A stretch of DNA of 48,707 bases from positions 1 to 48,707 of the forward strand of contig JBBRCX010000022.1 in NCBI GenBank assembly GCA_038204465.1, written 5' to 3'. Source of the DNA: JBBRCX01 sp038204465. GTDB lineage: Bacteria; Planctomycetota; Phycisphaerae; Tepidisphaerales; Tepidisphaeraceae. The notes under the pieces were generated by a model that worked only from the letters and a program-made list of their open reading frames with translations, searched no databases and was not told where the DNA came from. The position numbers were made by a program, and so were the translations under genes. Below, in pieces: positions 10,300 to 19,152 of this stretch. Within the stretch, counting starts at the first letter, position 1, and each line of letters opens with the position of its first letter.

Positions 10300-11223
10300 T
10301 TACTTGATGCTCGCCGCCCGCGTGGCCAGGAAGCCGCTCAGGGCGACGTCGAGCGAATCGGCCGTGTTCATGCGGGTGAAATCGACGCGCATGCCGCGGC
10401 AGAGCTTGCGGAGATCCGCGGTGAACGACTGCAGTTCATGCAGGTACGCCGCCCGCAGCGCCTGCGGCTCCGTGAGCAATTCGCCCAGTTCCTCCAAGCC
10501 CTTGAAGAGGGTGGTGCCCTCGAACGGGAACTCGATCTCCAGCGGATCAAGGATCTGAAACGCCATCACTTCATGCTTCTTGAAGCGCAGATGCCGCAGG
10601 CCCTTCTTGATGCTTCCCAGATCGTCGAAGAAGTCCGACAGCAGAACGATGAGGCTGCGATGCGTAAGCTTTTCCGCGAGTTGATCGAGAATCCGGCCCG
10701 TGTTTGTCTTCTTCAGACGGGGCACGAGGGTCAGCTCGTGCGTCAGGATTTTCCATTGACCGGGAGTGTTACTCGGCTTGATGAAATGCTTCAGGTCGTT
10801 GTCGAAGATCGCCAGCCCGACCGAATCCTGCTGCTGAATTGCCATGTACGAGAGCGATGCGGCGATCGCCGTCGCGTGGTCGTACTTGCTCCAGGTCTGC
10901 TTACCGGATCCGACGGAGCTGAAGGCCATCGATTCGCTGGCATCGACGATGCAGATGAGGTGCAGGTTTGTCTCTTCCAGGTACTGCTTGAGATAGATCT
11001 TGTCGGTCTTGCCGAAGACCTTCCAGTCGACATGGCGGATGTCGTCGCCTTGGACGTATTGGCGGTGCTGGGCGAACTCCACCGAAATGCCCTGGTAGGG
11101 CGAGCGGTGCATGCCGGTCATGAGTCCTTCGACGATCAAACGGGCGCGCAGATCGAGGGAATTGATCCGCGCGAGCGTGCGCGGGTCGAGGTAGCGGCGG
11201 TAATCGGTCGCGATCTCGGTCAT
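10300..11223 (-). CDS. DUF58 domain protein
   Basis: The product shows the DUF58 signature: a GDDIRHVDWKVFGKTD block followed by a VWA-like strand with VDASESM. It has about 307 residues and no membrane segment, so it is a cytoplasmic member of the family. DUF58 proteins almost always accompany MoxR ATPases and are thought to link them to VWA partners. The start at 11223 (MTEIATDYRRYLDP) fits the usual family N-terminus. An in-frame ATG at 11256 would add 11 residues, and neither site has a convincing ribosome-binding sequence. The gene follows moxR after about 66 bases. Confidence 0.9.
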   Translation of the reverse strand: MTEIATDYRRYLDPRTLARINSLDLRARLIVEGLMTGMHRSPYQGISVEFAQHRQYVQGDDIRHVDWKVFGKTDKIYLKQYLEETNLHLICIVDASESMAFSSVGSGKQTWSKYDHATAIAASLSYMAIQQQDSVGLAIFDNDLKHFIKPSNTPGQWKILTHELTLVPRLKKTNTGRILDQLAEKLTHRSLIVLLSDFFDDLGSIKKGLRHLRFKKHEVMAFQILDPLEIEFPFEGTTLFKGLEELGELLTEPQALRAAYLHELQSFTADLRKLCRGMRVDFTRMNTADSLDVALSGFLATRAASIK

Positions 11224-11289
11224 TGGCAGACGTCGCTCGCCCGGGAAGACAATCATCGATGTCGAGCGCTCGGGCGGGGTTCGCTCGTC

Positions 11290-12384
11290 CTAGGCCGCCG
11301 GCTGGTCGCGCATCAGCTTGGCTGTTGTCTTGTCGAGCTCGTCGTACTGCTGTCGTGGGATGAAGTCGATCAGCTTCTTGACGATGGTGTCACCCTTGAT
11401 GCCCTCCGCTTCGGCGTTGAAGTTGGTGACGATCCGGTGTCGCAGCACAGGGTAGGCCACCTGACGAATGTCTTCGGTGCTGACGTGATAACGGCCTTTA
11501 AGCAGCGCACGCGCCTTACCCGCGAGGATCAGGTACTGGCTGGCGCGCGGGCCGGCGCCCCAGCCGACGTAATCGTTGACGAAATCGGGGCAGTTGCCTT
11601 CCGAGCGCCGGGTAAGCCGGGAGAACTGAAGCGCATAACGTATGACGTGGTCCGCCACCGGCACCTTGCGCACGATTTCCTGGAGCTGAATGATCTCGTC
11701 GCCGCTGAGGATGTGCTGCAGGTTGATTTCCCGGCTCGTCGTGGTGAGGCGGACAATCTGGAACTCCTCGTCCTCGGTCGGGTAGCCGACGTTGATGTTG
11801 AACATGAACCGATCGAGCTGCGCTTCGGGAAGCGGATAAGTTCCTTCCTGCTCGATGGGGTTTTGCGTGGCGAGCACGAAGAACGGCTGCGGGAGCTTGT
11901 GCAGCTTGCCGCCGGCCGTCACCTGATGCTCCTGCATCGCCTCGAGGAGGGCAGCCTGGGTCTTGGGCGGCGTACGGTTGATTTCATCGGCGAGGATCAC
12001 ATTCGCGAAGACGGGACCGCGGACGAAGCGAAGGCCCCGCAGTCCGGTCGACTTGTCTTCCTCGAATACCTCGGTGCCGGTGATGTCCGACGGCATGAGG
12101 TCGGGAGTAAACTGGATGCGGTTGAAGCTGAGGCCGAGCGTTTTGGCGAGGGTGGAGATCAGCAGGGTCTTGGCGAGGCCCGGGACGCCCACCAGAAGAG
12201 CATGGCCCCGGCAGAAGAGCGCGATCAGCAGTTCCTCGATGACCGCCTCCTGGCCGACGATGACCTTGCCAAGCTCGGCGCGCATGTTGTGATAGCCCTG
12301 CTGGAGCTTTTCAACGGAGGCGAGCTCCTCGGCGGCAAGATCTGTTGCCTGCGGCTGGACTAAACCGATCGTCGATTCGGACAT
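11290..12384 (-). CDS. MoxR-family AAA+ ATPase
   Basis: The 364-residue protein is a standard MoxR ATPase. The Walker A motif GVPGLAKT is at residues 66-73, the Walker B motif ILADE at 130-134, followed by NRTPPKTQAALLEAMQE and the sensor block ATQNPIEQEGTYPLPEAQLDRF. It starts at an ATG preceded by AGGAG. MoxR ATPases act as chaperone-like machines that assemble or insert cofactors into partner complexes. As the first gene, it probably drives the DUF58/VWA/DUF4175 operon that follows. The operon does not contain an obvious enzyme to be matured, so the client is unknown. Confidence 0.95.
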   Translation of the reverse strand: MSESTIGLVQPQATDLAAEELASVEKLQQGYHNMRAELGKVIVGQEAVIEELLIALFCRGHALLVGVPGLAKTLLISTLAKTLGLSFNRIQFTPDLMPSDITGTEVFEEDKSTGLRGLRFVRGPVFANVILADEINRTPPKTQAALLEAMQEHQVTAGGKLHKLPQPFFVLATQNPIEQEGTYPLPEAQLDRFMFNINVGYPTEDEEFQIVRLTTTSREINLQHILSGDEIIQLQEIVRKVPVADHVIRYALQFSRLTRRSEGNCPDFVNDYVGWGAGPRASQYLILAGKARALLKGRYHVSTEDIRQVAYPVLRHRIVTNFNAEAEGIKGDTIVKKLIDFIPRQQYDELDKTTAKLMRDQPAA

Positions 12385-12514
12385 GCGGCACTCCTAAAAT
12401 GATGGGCGGAAGGTGAGGCGTGCGGCGCGGCACATCTTCCCCGCGGCCTGACCTCGATTTTACCGCCAACCGCCACCCGTAGTATATAGACGCCTCGGGG
12501 ACGCCGAAGTTTCA
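12385..12514. promoter_or_regulatory. Divergent moxR / mutM intergenic region
   Basis: The 130 bases between the two divergent starts hold one AT-rich island, TAGTATATAGA at about 12480-12490, in otherwise GC-rich DNA. TATATA at 12483-12488 could be a -10 element for mutM, with a weak TTACCG 17 bases upstream. On the other strand the same island reads TATACT and could serve moxR, with no good -35. I infer overlapping back-to-back promoters, on weak evidence. Confidence 0.3.
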
Positions 12515-13351
12515 ATGCCCGAGCTTCCCGAGGTCCAAACCGTCGTCCTAACGCTAAAGCCCAGGGTGCTGGGTCAGACGATCCGAGCCGTCGATTTACG
12601 ACGCAGCGACATCCTCTGCCCGAAAGGGTTGGACCTGAGCGCGTGCCTGGTTGGACGGAGGATTCAATCGCTGCAGCGACGGGGAAAGCGCATCGTTTTT
12701 GGGCTCGACGACGGCAATCAATTCTATGTGCACCTGGGAATGACGGGGCAGCTGACCATCGTGCCGCCGGACCAGCCTGCGCCGCTCCACACGCATCTGG
12801 AGCTTGACCTCGGAACCCGGCGATTGAGGTTCCGCGATCCGCGGCGTTTCGGTGGGATCTGGTGGCTGGGGAGCGAGCCATGCGACCATGGGATGGGACC
12901 GGAGCCACTCGAGTTGAGGCCGGCGCAGCTCGCGCGGCGGCTGGCGCGCACCACGCGTGCGGTCAAAAATGCGCTGCTGGATCAGCGCGTCGTGGCGGGG
13001 CTGGGAAATATCTACGTGGACGAGTCGTTGTTCGCCGCTGGGATTCACCCGCTGGCGCCTGCCAACCGGCTCTCACAGGAACAAATCGCGCGCCTGAACC
13101 GCGCGATCAAAACAACCCTCCGCAGGGCGCTGCGGCACCGCGGAAGCAGTTTGCGCGATTACGTCGACGCCGACGGCGCGTCGGGAGGCTTCCAGAAGCT
13201 GCACCGCGTGTACGACCGGGCTGGCAAGCCATGTCGCGCCTGCGACACAGCAATCAAACGGATCGTGCTCGGCGGCCGATCGACGCATTTCTGTCCCCAT
13301 TGCCAGCCGAAGGTCCGCAGGCGCCCGCGCTCGCTGAAATTGAAGACGTAA
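12515..13351 (+). CDS. mutM: Formamidopyrimidine-DNA glycosylase
   Basis: This bifunctional base-excision repair enzyme removes oxidised purines such as 8-oxoguanine and nicks the abasic site. The N-terminus PELPEVQT carries the catalytic proline (P2 after Met removal) and glutamate (E3). The helix-two-turn-helix block VVAGLGNIYVDESLF is present. A complete C-terminal zinc finger has Cys at 240, 243, 260 and 263. The length of 278 residues is normal for the family. It is transcribed divergently from moxR, and the membrane protein gene begins 34 bases after its stop. Confidence 0.97.
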   Translation: MPELPEVQTVVLTLKPRVLGQTIRAVDLRRSDILCPKGLDLSACLVGRRIQSLQRRGKRIVFGLDDGNQFYVHLGMTGQLTIVPPDQPAPLHTHLELDLGTRRLRFRDPRRFGGIWWLGSEPCDHGMGPEPLELRPAQLARRLARTTRAVKNALLDQRVVAGLGNIYVDESLFAAGIHPLAPANRLSQEQIARLNRAIKTTLRRALRHRGSSLRDYVDADGASGGFQKLHRVYDRAGKPCRACDTAIKRIVLGGRSTHFCPHCQPKVRRRPRSLKLKT

Positions 13352-13385
13352 ACGAAAGGTCACAAGAGAGACGCGCTCCGTTACC

Positions 13386-15491
13386 ATGCGGCGCGTGACG
13401 CAACCGCTCCTGCCGGCCGGGCCGGCCCATGCAAGGTCGAAGCCGCGTTACCCGATCAGTTGGCGGAGCGTCACGCTCGGGCTCGGCAGCGCGATCCTCA
13501 TCTGCGCCCTCACCCCTTACAACGATTACGCGCTCAACAACACATTCCTGATTGGGAACAACCTGCCGCTCGGCGTCATCCTGCTGATCGTAGGATTCGT
13601 TCTGCTGGTCAACGCCCCGCTTCATCGCTGGGCGCCGCGCTGGGCCCTGGGCGCTGGAGAGCTGAGTGTGGCCCTGTCGATGGCGCTGGTGAGCTGCACA
13701 CTGCCGAGTAGCGGATTGATGCGCTACTTTCCGGCATCTCTGGTTATGCAGTTCTGGCACGCACGGGCCAACGGTGAATTTGCCGCACTGCTCCAAACGA
13801 TGGATGTGCCGCACTGGATCTATCCAAACTTTCGGGGCCGCACGCTCGCGGAGTGGATGAACGACCCGGTGATGCTGGGCTACCACACCCGCTGGACCGG
13901 CTACGGGCCTCCTCCCTATGCGGCGTGGCTGCGGCCGGCGCTCACCTGGGGGATCTTCACCTTTTCCCTGTACGGCGCGCTGATGTGTCTGCTGGCGATT
14001 GTCCGCCGGCAATGGGTGGAGAACGAGCGACTGGCCTTTCCACTCGGACAGATCTATCTCGCGCTCATCGAGGAACCTGCGCCGGGACGGGGCTTGAATG
14101 CAACGCTGGCGCGCCGCAGTTTCTGGGTCGCGTTCACCTGCATCTTCCTCCTGCACATCTGGAACGGCTGCCATCTTTACTGGCCGACCTACGTGCCGGA
14201 GATCCCGATGTATTACGACCTCACGAAGCTGCTCACGGAGGAGCCGTGGTCGTGGCTCGATTGGAAGGTGAAGGACAACGCGGTGTTCTTCACTGTCGTG
14301 GGCGTCACCTATTTCCTGCCGGGCGCGATCTCCTTCAGCCTGTGGTTCTTCGTGATTATCTATCAGCTGATCCATATCACGCTGGGCAAAGCAACCGGCT
14401 CGCCCATCCTTTGGGGACAGGGGGACGAGCACATCGGCGGCATCCTCGCCTTTGCCGCTGCGCTCTTCTGGATCGGAAGACATCACTGGCTGCTGGTGGT
14501 CTCGCAGGCGGTTCGAGGGGAGCGCAAGGGCGAGCCTTCGGGGCGATACCTTTCATACCCGATCGCGTTCTGGGGATTGGTTGCATGCGCCGCGGCGATG
14601 ACGGCATGGCTTTGCCTGGCCGGTTGCACTTTCCTGGGCGCCGCGGCCGCCGTGGTCGTTCTCCTGATGCTCTTCGTGGTGATCACGCGCATCGTGGCGG
14701 AGGCGGGGATGGTGCACAGCCAGTTGTCGCTGCCGCTCTATCGGCCGTGGCAGGTGCTGGCGCACGCGGGACTGGGGCACGCGGTGCCGGTGCAGACTTT
14801 CTATGTGGAGAGCATCGTCCAGGCGACGCATTACGACTTTCGCGAGGTGATGCCCGTCTATGCGTCGCACGGGATGAGGGTGATGGATTCAACTGCCTTT
14901 GGGGGCCGCTCCAGCGACACCTACCTTCGCGGCGAGCGGCGGCTGGGCCGGCGGTTCATCGGGCTCCTGATGCTGACCTTACTTGTCGGCTACGTCGTGA
15001 GCTTCGCCAGCACGCTGTGGACCGAGTATCGCTACGAAAGCGCTCAGGACCAGGAACATCGGACTCCGATCAACTACTGGGGCGCCTGGGAGATCCAACG
15101 CGAGCACATCCTGAACCCGACGCTGCAATATCAGAAAGGAACGTATAACTACCTTCACAGCCCCACGAAGCACGTCGCCATTGGATTCACCGTGACCGCA
15201 CTGTTGGCGCTGGGGCGGTGGCGCTTTGCGTGGTGGCCGTTTCACCCGATCGGCTTCCTGATGATGAACACGTTCCCGGGGCAGCACCTGTGGTTCAGCA
15301 TCATGATCGGGTGGGCCGCCAAGACGCTCATGGTGCGCTTCGCCGGCGTGCGCGGATACGTGCGCGGCAAGCCGTTCTTTCTCGGGCTCATCGTTGGCGA
15401 GAGCGTTGCCGCCGGATTCTGGCTGGTGATGGGGATCGTCTTGAGCCGGATGGGAGCGCGTTATTTTCCGGTGCACATCATGCCGGGATAA
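13386..15491 (+). CDS. DUF6785/DUF6784-type polytopic membrane protein
   Basis: The 701-residue product has many hydrophobic segments (I count roughly a dozen) and the conserved blocks I associate with the DUF6785/DUF6784 family, for example SGLMRYFPASL near the N-terminal third and VAEAGMVHSQLSLP in the second half. These proteins are abundant in Planctomycetota and distantly resemble oligopeptide-type transporters, but no substrate is established. The first ATG is used; no strong ribosome-binding site is seen. It may be co-transcribed with mutM (34-base gap) and ends 8 bases from the convergent sensor kinase gene. Confidence 0.75.
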   Translation: MRRVTQPLLPAGPAHARSKPRYPISWRSVTLGLGSAILICALTPYNDYALNNTFLIGNNLPLGVILLIVGFVLLVNAPLHRWAPRWALGAGELSVALSMALVSCTLPSSGLMRYFPASLVMQFWHARANGEFAALLQTMDVPHWIYPNFRGRTLAEWMNDPVMLGYHTRWTGYGPPPYAAWLRPALTWGIFTFSLYGALMCLLAIVRRQWVENERLAFPLGQIYLALIEEPAPGRGLNATLARRSFWVAFTCIFLLHIWNGCHLYWPTYVPEIPMYYDLTKLLTEEPWSWLDWKVKDNAVFFTVVGVTYFLPGAISFSLWFFVIIYQLIHITLGKATGSPILWGQGDEHIGGILAFAAALFWIGRHHWLLVVSQAVRGERKGEPSGRYLSYPIAFWGLVACAAAMTAWLCLAGCTFLGAAAAVVVLLMLFVVITRIVAEAGMVHSQLSLPLYRPWQVLAHAGLGHAVPVQTFYVESIVQATHYDFREVMPVYASHGMRVMDSTAFGGRSSDTYLRGERRLGRRFIGLLMLTLLVGYVVSFASTLWTEYRYESAQDQEHRTPINYWGAWEIQREHILNPTLQYQKGTYNYLHSPTKHVAIGFTVTALLALGRWRFAWWPFHPIGFLMMNTFPGQHLWFSIMIGWAAKTLMVRFAGVRGYVRGKPFFLGLIVGESVAAGFWLVMGIVLSRMGARYFPVHIMPG

Positions 15492-15499
15492 ATCGGCGC

Positions 15500-16687
15500 T
15501 CACTTTTGCGCCGGAGCATCGGTCTTTGGATTGGCCGCGGGCAGCGGACACTCCTTCGGCAGCCGCAAATAGAACTTCGAGCCGGTCCCCGGTTTCGACT
15601 CCGCCCAGAGCTTTGCGCCCAGCACCTCGGCCGCTTGGCGGGCGATCGAGAGGCCCAGCCCGACACCCGGCTGACCGTACGTTTCGCCGCGGACGAAGGG
15701 GGCGAACAATTCGGAGAGCTTGGACTCGTCGATCCCCGGCCCGTCGTCACTGACGCCGAGCCTCCAGCCGTCGCCGTCCACGCCAGCGGTGAGACGGACT
15801 TCGCCCTCGGAGGTGTACTTGATGCCGTTGGCGACGAGATTCTGAAGGATCAGCGTGAGCAGTTCCTTGTCAGAGCGGACGTCGCCGGCGCCATCCGCAT
15901 CGGAGCGCAGCTCGATGCCTTTGTCCTTTGCCTGGTAGGCAAATTGAGCCGAGATTTCGGAGATTAGATTCTTCAGGTTGATCGGCCCGGGCCGCACCTG
16001 GACCTTCCCCTTGCGGAAGCGCTCGGCGTGAAGGAACCGATCCATTGTTCCGACAGTCTCGAAGATCTGCCGGCGAATGACGTCCAGGTCTTCGATAGAC
16101 TCTGCAAACCGCGGCTCCCTGACCAGTTCGCGCTTGATCACCTCGATCATGAGGAACACGCCATTGAGCCCGCCGCGCAGATCGTGCGAGAGAAACGAGA
16201 GGTACTTGCTCTGCGCCTCGGTGGCGGCCACAAGCTGCTTGTTCTGATGTTCGACGAACTGCACCGCCGCCCGCCTGGCCGCGACGTCCAGGCCGGCATT
16301 GAGCGCGACGACCTCCGCCGCATCGGGTCGGCGGCGGAGTTGCTGCATGATCTCCTCGACGACGATCGGCCGCAGCATCTGGTATTCCACCAACAGTTCG
16401 TTCAGGTTGAAGCTCTGGTGAAACCGGGTGGTGCCGTGCGAGCTGGAGATGTCCACCAGTTCCTGCGTCGGGTGCGGCTGATCAGACTCCAGGGCCTTGG
16501 CAACCTGCTCCAGGACTTTAGGGATGTCGTCTCGAAGCTGCTCGAAGGTCAGTTGATCCGCCATGGGAAGCGTTTCGCGCACCATCGCTCCCCAGCGCTG
16601 AATAATGCGCTCGGAGCGAGCCCTAAGTGCCGCCGCCAGCTCAGGAAACGGACGTCGGGACAGCAGGTCAAGTGACGGATTCTCCAT
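15500..16687 (-). CDS. Soluble sensor histidine kinase with RsbRD-like N-terminus
   Basis: The 395-residue protein has no membrane segment. Residues 1-130 form a helical region resembling the RsbR-type N-terminal domain seen in stress-sensing kinases. The H-box LSFLSHDLRGGLNGV places the phospho-accepting histidine at about H168. The ATPase domain shows the N-box (LQNLVANGIKYT), G1 (DDGPGID) and G2 (GVGLGLSIAR) motifs. The ATG at 16687 is preferred; the longer frame would begin with TTG at 16726. No response regulator gene is adjacent, so this is an orphan kinase with an unknown partner. The signal may be cytoplasmic or come through another protein. Confidence 0.85.
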   Translation of the reverse strand: MENPSLDLLSRRPFPELAAALRARSERIIQRWGAMVRETLPMADQLTFEQLRDDIPKVLEQVAKALESDQPHPTQELVDISSSHGTTRFHQSFNLNELLVEYQMLRPIVVEEIMQQLRRRPDAAEVVALNAGLDVAARRAAVQFVEHQNKQLVAATEAQSKYLSFLSHDLRGGLNGVFLMIEVIKRELVREPRFAESIEDLDVIRRQIFETVGTMDRFLHAERFRKGKVQVRPGPINLKNLISEISAQFAYQAKDKGIELRSDADGAGDVRSDKELLTLILQNLVANGIKYTSEGEVRLTAGVDGDGWRLGVSDDGPGIDESKLSELFAPFVRGETYGQPGVGLGLSIARQAAEVLGAKLWAESKPGTGSKFYLRLPKECPLPAANPKTDAPAQK

Positions 16688-16974
16688 AACCCTGATTGCT
16701 CCCAGAACCCTGAAGGTCGGCGGCAAAGTGGGACCGGCAGCGCCCCTCCCGCTTCTGTCCTTTCGACACTTCGGCCGCTTCGCAGGTTAGCTCGAAACCC
16801 CCGGCGGCACGAGAATTAAATCACCAGCCAACACCGCCGAGCCCGGGCCAAATTGTTGCAGCCGAAGGGGGGAAATCAAGCAGAACCGCATGAGAAATTT
16901 CAGAAAGGTGCTTCCGGCGGGCGCCAGCAGATGGACGGGCGCCGTGCGCCCGTTATTTCTGGTGCGTTCGGCCG

Positions 16975-17111
16975 CATCGCTCCGATACCGCTTCCACACC
17001 CGACGTGCTGACGCACGCTTACCCCAGCAGTCTCGCCGCCTTGCTCACCGTGATCTGCTTGTCCCGGACGCGCGTCATCAACTCCAGACGCAACCGCTCC
17101 TTCGCGCTCAT
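16975..17111 (-). pseudogene. Degraded insertion-sequence transposase N-terminus
   Basis: From the ATG at 17111 a 30-codon frame reads MSAKERLRLELMTRVRDKQI and continues VSKAARLLG before a stop at 17019-17021. This is the start of a transposase helix-turn-helix domain of the kind in ISNCY/IS1202-like elements. The expected continuation is split over other frames: VSVRQ in one (around 17006-17020) and VWKRYRSDA in another (from about 16999 down). At least two frameshifts have therefore accumulated and the DDE catalytic part is absent. The family name is a recollection from motif style, not a database match. The element end lies just upstream at 17153-17197. Confidence 0.65.
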
Positions 17112-17152
17112 CGTTAGTGCTCCGATTCGTCCCGTCTAACACGAGACTCCGC

Positions 17153-17197
17153 GGTGACACTTCTATTGCACAACGGGGGTTGACATTTCTGTTTTAC
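17153..17197 (-). repeat. Insertion-sequence end with two transposase-site-like repeats
   Basis: On the plus strand TGACACTTCTATTGCAC (17155-17171) and TGACATTTCTGTTTTAC (17181-17197) match at 13 of 17 positions with a 26-base period, as expected for direct binding sites at an insertion-sequence end. They lie 44 bases upstream of the remnant transposase start. Nineteen bases of this end (17153-17171) recur exactly, in inverted orientation, at 36551-36569. Confidence 0.6.
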
Positions 17198-17220
17198 ATT
17201 CAACGCCTTGCCCGGCTCGC

Positions 17221-17249
17221 TTGCGACATCCGGGCGGCGTCCATATACT
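17221..17249 (+). promoter_or_regulatory. Candidate sigma-70 promoter of rpsA
   Basis: TTGCGA (17221-17226) and TATACT (17244-17249) are separated by exactly 17 bases, and both are close to the sigma-70 consensus. Transcription would begin near 17256, giving a leader of about 130 bases before rpsA. The promoter lies just outside the insertion-sequence end. Confidence 0.55.
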
Positions 17250-17360
17250 TTGAAGTTCGCGCTGTGGGGCGGGTGGTTCGTCCCGCGCGAGCGGTAAAGT
17301 GGCTGCGGCGCAGCGTGGGCGCCGCTGGCTTTTTTTGCTCCACGTGTTTTCAAAAAGGTC

Positions 17361-17377
17361 GGGCGGCGGGGCCGCCC
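17361..17377 (+). promoter_or_regulatory. GC hairpin abutting the rpsA start codon
   Basis: GGGCGGC (17361-17367) and GCCGCCC (17371-17377) form a perfect seven-pair GC stem with a GGG loop. The stem ends 11 bases before the ATG at 17389, where a Shine-Dalgarno sequence would normally sit, and none is present. It could modulate initiation or mediate autoregulation, as structured leaders do for S1 in enterobacteria (inference). Confidence 0.5.
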
Positions 17378-17388
17378 CATACGGTCCT

Positions 17389-19152
17389 ATGGTCGATTAC
17401 AACCTGATCAATTCCCTTGGCAACATTGACGACGAAGTGAACTCCGCAGTCGCGACCGCGCTGGGCGACGCGGCGGATGATCTGAGCAAGCTGGTGAGCG
17501 GCGACGAGGTGCAGGACTTCACCCCGGGCGCGATCATCAAGGGCCGCGTCAGCAGCGTCGTCGGCGACGATTTCGTGGTGGAGTTGGGCCTCAAGAGCGA
17601 GGGCATCCTCGATCGCACCGAGTTCGACGAACCGGCCAACGTAAAACTGGGCGACGAAGTCCGCGTGCTGCTGGAGGACGTCGAAGGCGACACCGGGTTG
17701 GTGAAGATCTCCAAGCGCAAGGCAGATCGTATCATCAACTGGGAAGCGATCATGAAGTCGAAGAAGGAGGGGGACCCGGTCAGCGGCAAAGTCACCAAGA
17801 AAATCAAGGGCGGGCTGCTGGTGGACATCGGCGTCCCCGTCTTCCTTCCTGCCAGCCAGGTGGACATCCGCCGGCCAGGCGAAATCAGCGACTGGATCGG
17901 GCGGCAGATCGACGCGCTGATCCTGAAGATCGACGAAGAGCGCCGCAACATTGTCATCTCCCGCCGAAAGATGATCGAGCAGCAGCGCGAGGAGATGAAG
18001 CGCAAGACGCTCGATGGGCTTTCCATCGGCGAGGTGCGCAAGGGCATCGTCAAGAACATCGCCGACTTCGGCGCGTTCATCGACCTCGGCGGCATCGACG
18101 GGCTGCTGCACATCACCGACATGTCGTGGGGCCGGATCAACCACCCGAGCGAGATGCTCAAGATCGACCAGGAGGTGGAGGTTAAGGTCCTGCAGATCGA
18201 CAAGGACAAGGAGAAGATCGCGCTGGGCCTCAAGCAGAAGGACGCGAGCCCGTGGGAGAACATCGAGACCAAGTATCCCGTCGGCAGCGTGCGCGATGCC
18301 GAAGTGGTCAACATCATGTCGTACGGCGCATTCTGCAAGCTTGAAGAGGGCGTCGAGGGCCTGGTGCACATCAGCGAGATGAGCTGGACCAAGCGCATCA
18401 ACCACCCGAGCGAGGTCGTCACCCAGGGCCAGCCGGTGAAGGTGAAGGTGCTGGAGATAAACAAGGACAAGCAGGAAATCTCGCTGGGCATGAAGCAGGT
18501 CGAGGAGAATCCCTGGGAGCGCGTGGCGGAGAAGTATCCGCCCGGCTCGGTGGTAGAAGGCAAGGTGCGGAACATCGCCAACTACGGCGCATTCGTGGAA
18601 ATCGAAGAAGGGATCGACGGCTTGCTGCACGTCAGCGACCTGTCGTGGACGAAGAAGATCGGCCATCCCAGCGAAGTGCTGAAGAAGGGCGAGAGCGTTC
18701 GCGCCGTGGTGCTCAGCGTCGATCAGGAGAAGCAGCGGATCGCGCTGGGCCTGAAGCAGATGCAGGAAGATCCGTGGACCACCGTCATTCCGGCCAACTA
18801 CCGCGCGGGCCAGGTCGTTCGCGGCCAGGTCACGAAAATTGCCAACTTTGGCGTGTTCGTCGAATTGGAGCCGGGCCTGGAAGGTTTGCTGCACATCAGC
18901 GAGATCAGCGACCAGAAGATCGAGAAGCCGGAGGATCAGCTCAAGGTGGGGCAGGACCTCGAGGTCAAGATCCTTCGCGTCGACAGCGACGAGCGGAAGA
19001 TCGGCCTGTCGCTCAAGCGCGCGCAGTGGGCCGCCGAGGAGCAGAACCGCGAAGATCAGCGGGCCCAACGCGCCGAGAAGCGCGGGCTCCGTGGCGGTCT
19101 GGAGGGCGGCGAAAACACCAGCGGGCTGGGTGACCTCAAGATCGAGGAGTAA
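17389..19152 (+). CDS. rpsA: 30S ribosomal protein S1
   Basis: The 587-residue protein contains six S1 RNA-binding domains. Two divergent N-terminal ones bind the ribosome (from about residues 45 and 125). Four canonical ones carry the repeated blocks NIADFGAFIDLGG, IMSYGAFCKLEEG, NIANYGAFVEIEEG and KIANFGVFVELEPG, each followed by GLLHI or GLVHI. S1 helps mRNAs with weak or absent Shine-Dalgarno sites onto the 30S subunit, which suits this genome. The frame is open upstream to 17299, but MVDYNLINSLGN at 17389 is chosen because upstream residues look like translated leader. It has its own promoter and leader hairpin. The C-terminus is charged and ends in an E-rich tail. Confidence 0.95.
   Translation: MVDYNLINSLGNIDDEVNSAVATALGDAADDLSKLVSGDEVQDFTPGAIIKGRVSSVVGDDFVVELGLKSEGILDRTEFDEPANVKLGDEVRVLLEDVEGDTGLVKISKRKADRIINWEAIMKSKKEGDPVSGKVTKKIKGGLLVDIGVPVFLPASQVDIRRPGEISDWIGRQIDALILKIDEERRNIVISRRKMIEQQREEMKRKTLDGLSIGEVRKGIVKNIADFGAFIDLGGIDGLLHITDMSWGRINHPSEMLKIDQEVEVKVLQIDKDKEKIALGLKQKDASPWENIETKYPVGSVRDAEVVNIMSYGAFCKLEEGVEGLVHISEMSWTKRINHPSEVVTQGQPVKVKVLEINKDKQEISLGMKQVEENPWERVAEKYPPGSVVEGKVRNIANYGAFVEIEEGIDGLLHVSDLSWTKKIGHPSEVLKKGESVRAVVLSVDQEKQRIALGLKQMQEDPWTTVIPANYRAGQVVRGQVTKIANFGVFVELEPGLEGLLHISEISDQKIEKPEDQLKVGQDLEVKILRVDSDERKIGLSLKRAQWAAEEQNREDQRAQRAEKRGLRGGLEGGENTSGLGDLKIEE

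Noticed and set aside
9505..12363. 952-codon plus-strand frame opposite the BatA/DUF58/MoxR genes
   Set aside because: It lies entirely opposite three genes with clear family motifs, has arginine/aspartate/leucine-biased composition and no recognisable domain; such antisense frames are expected in GC-rich DNA.
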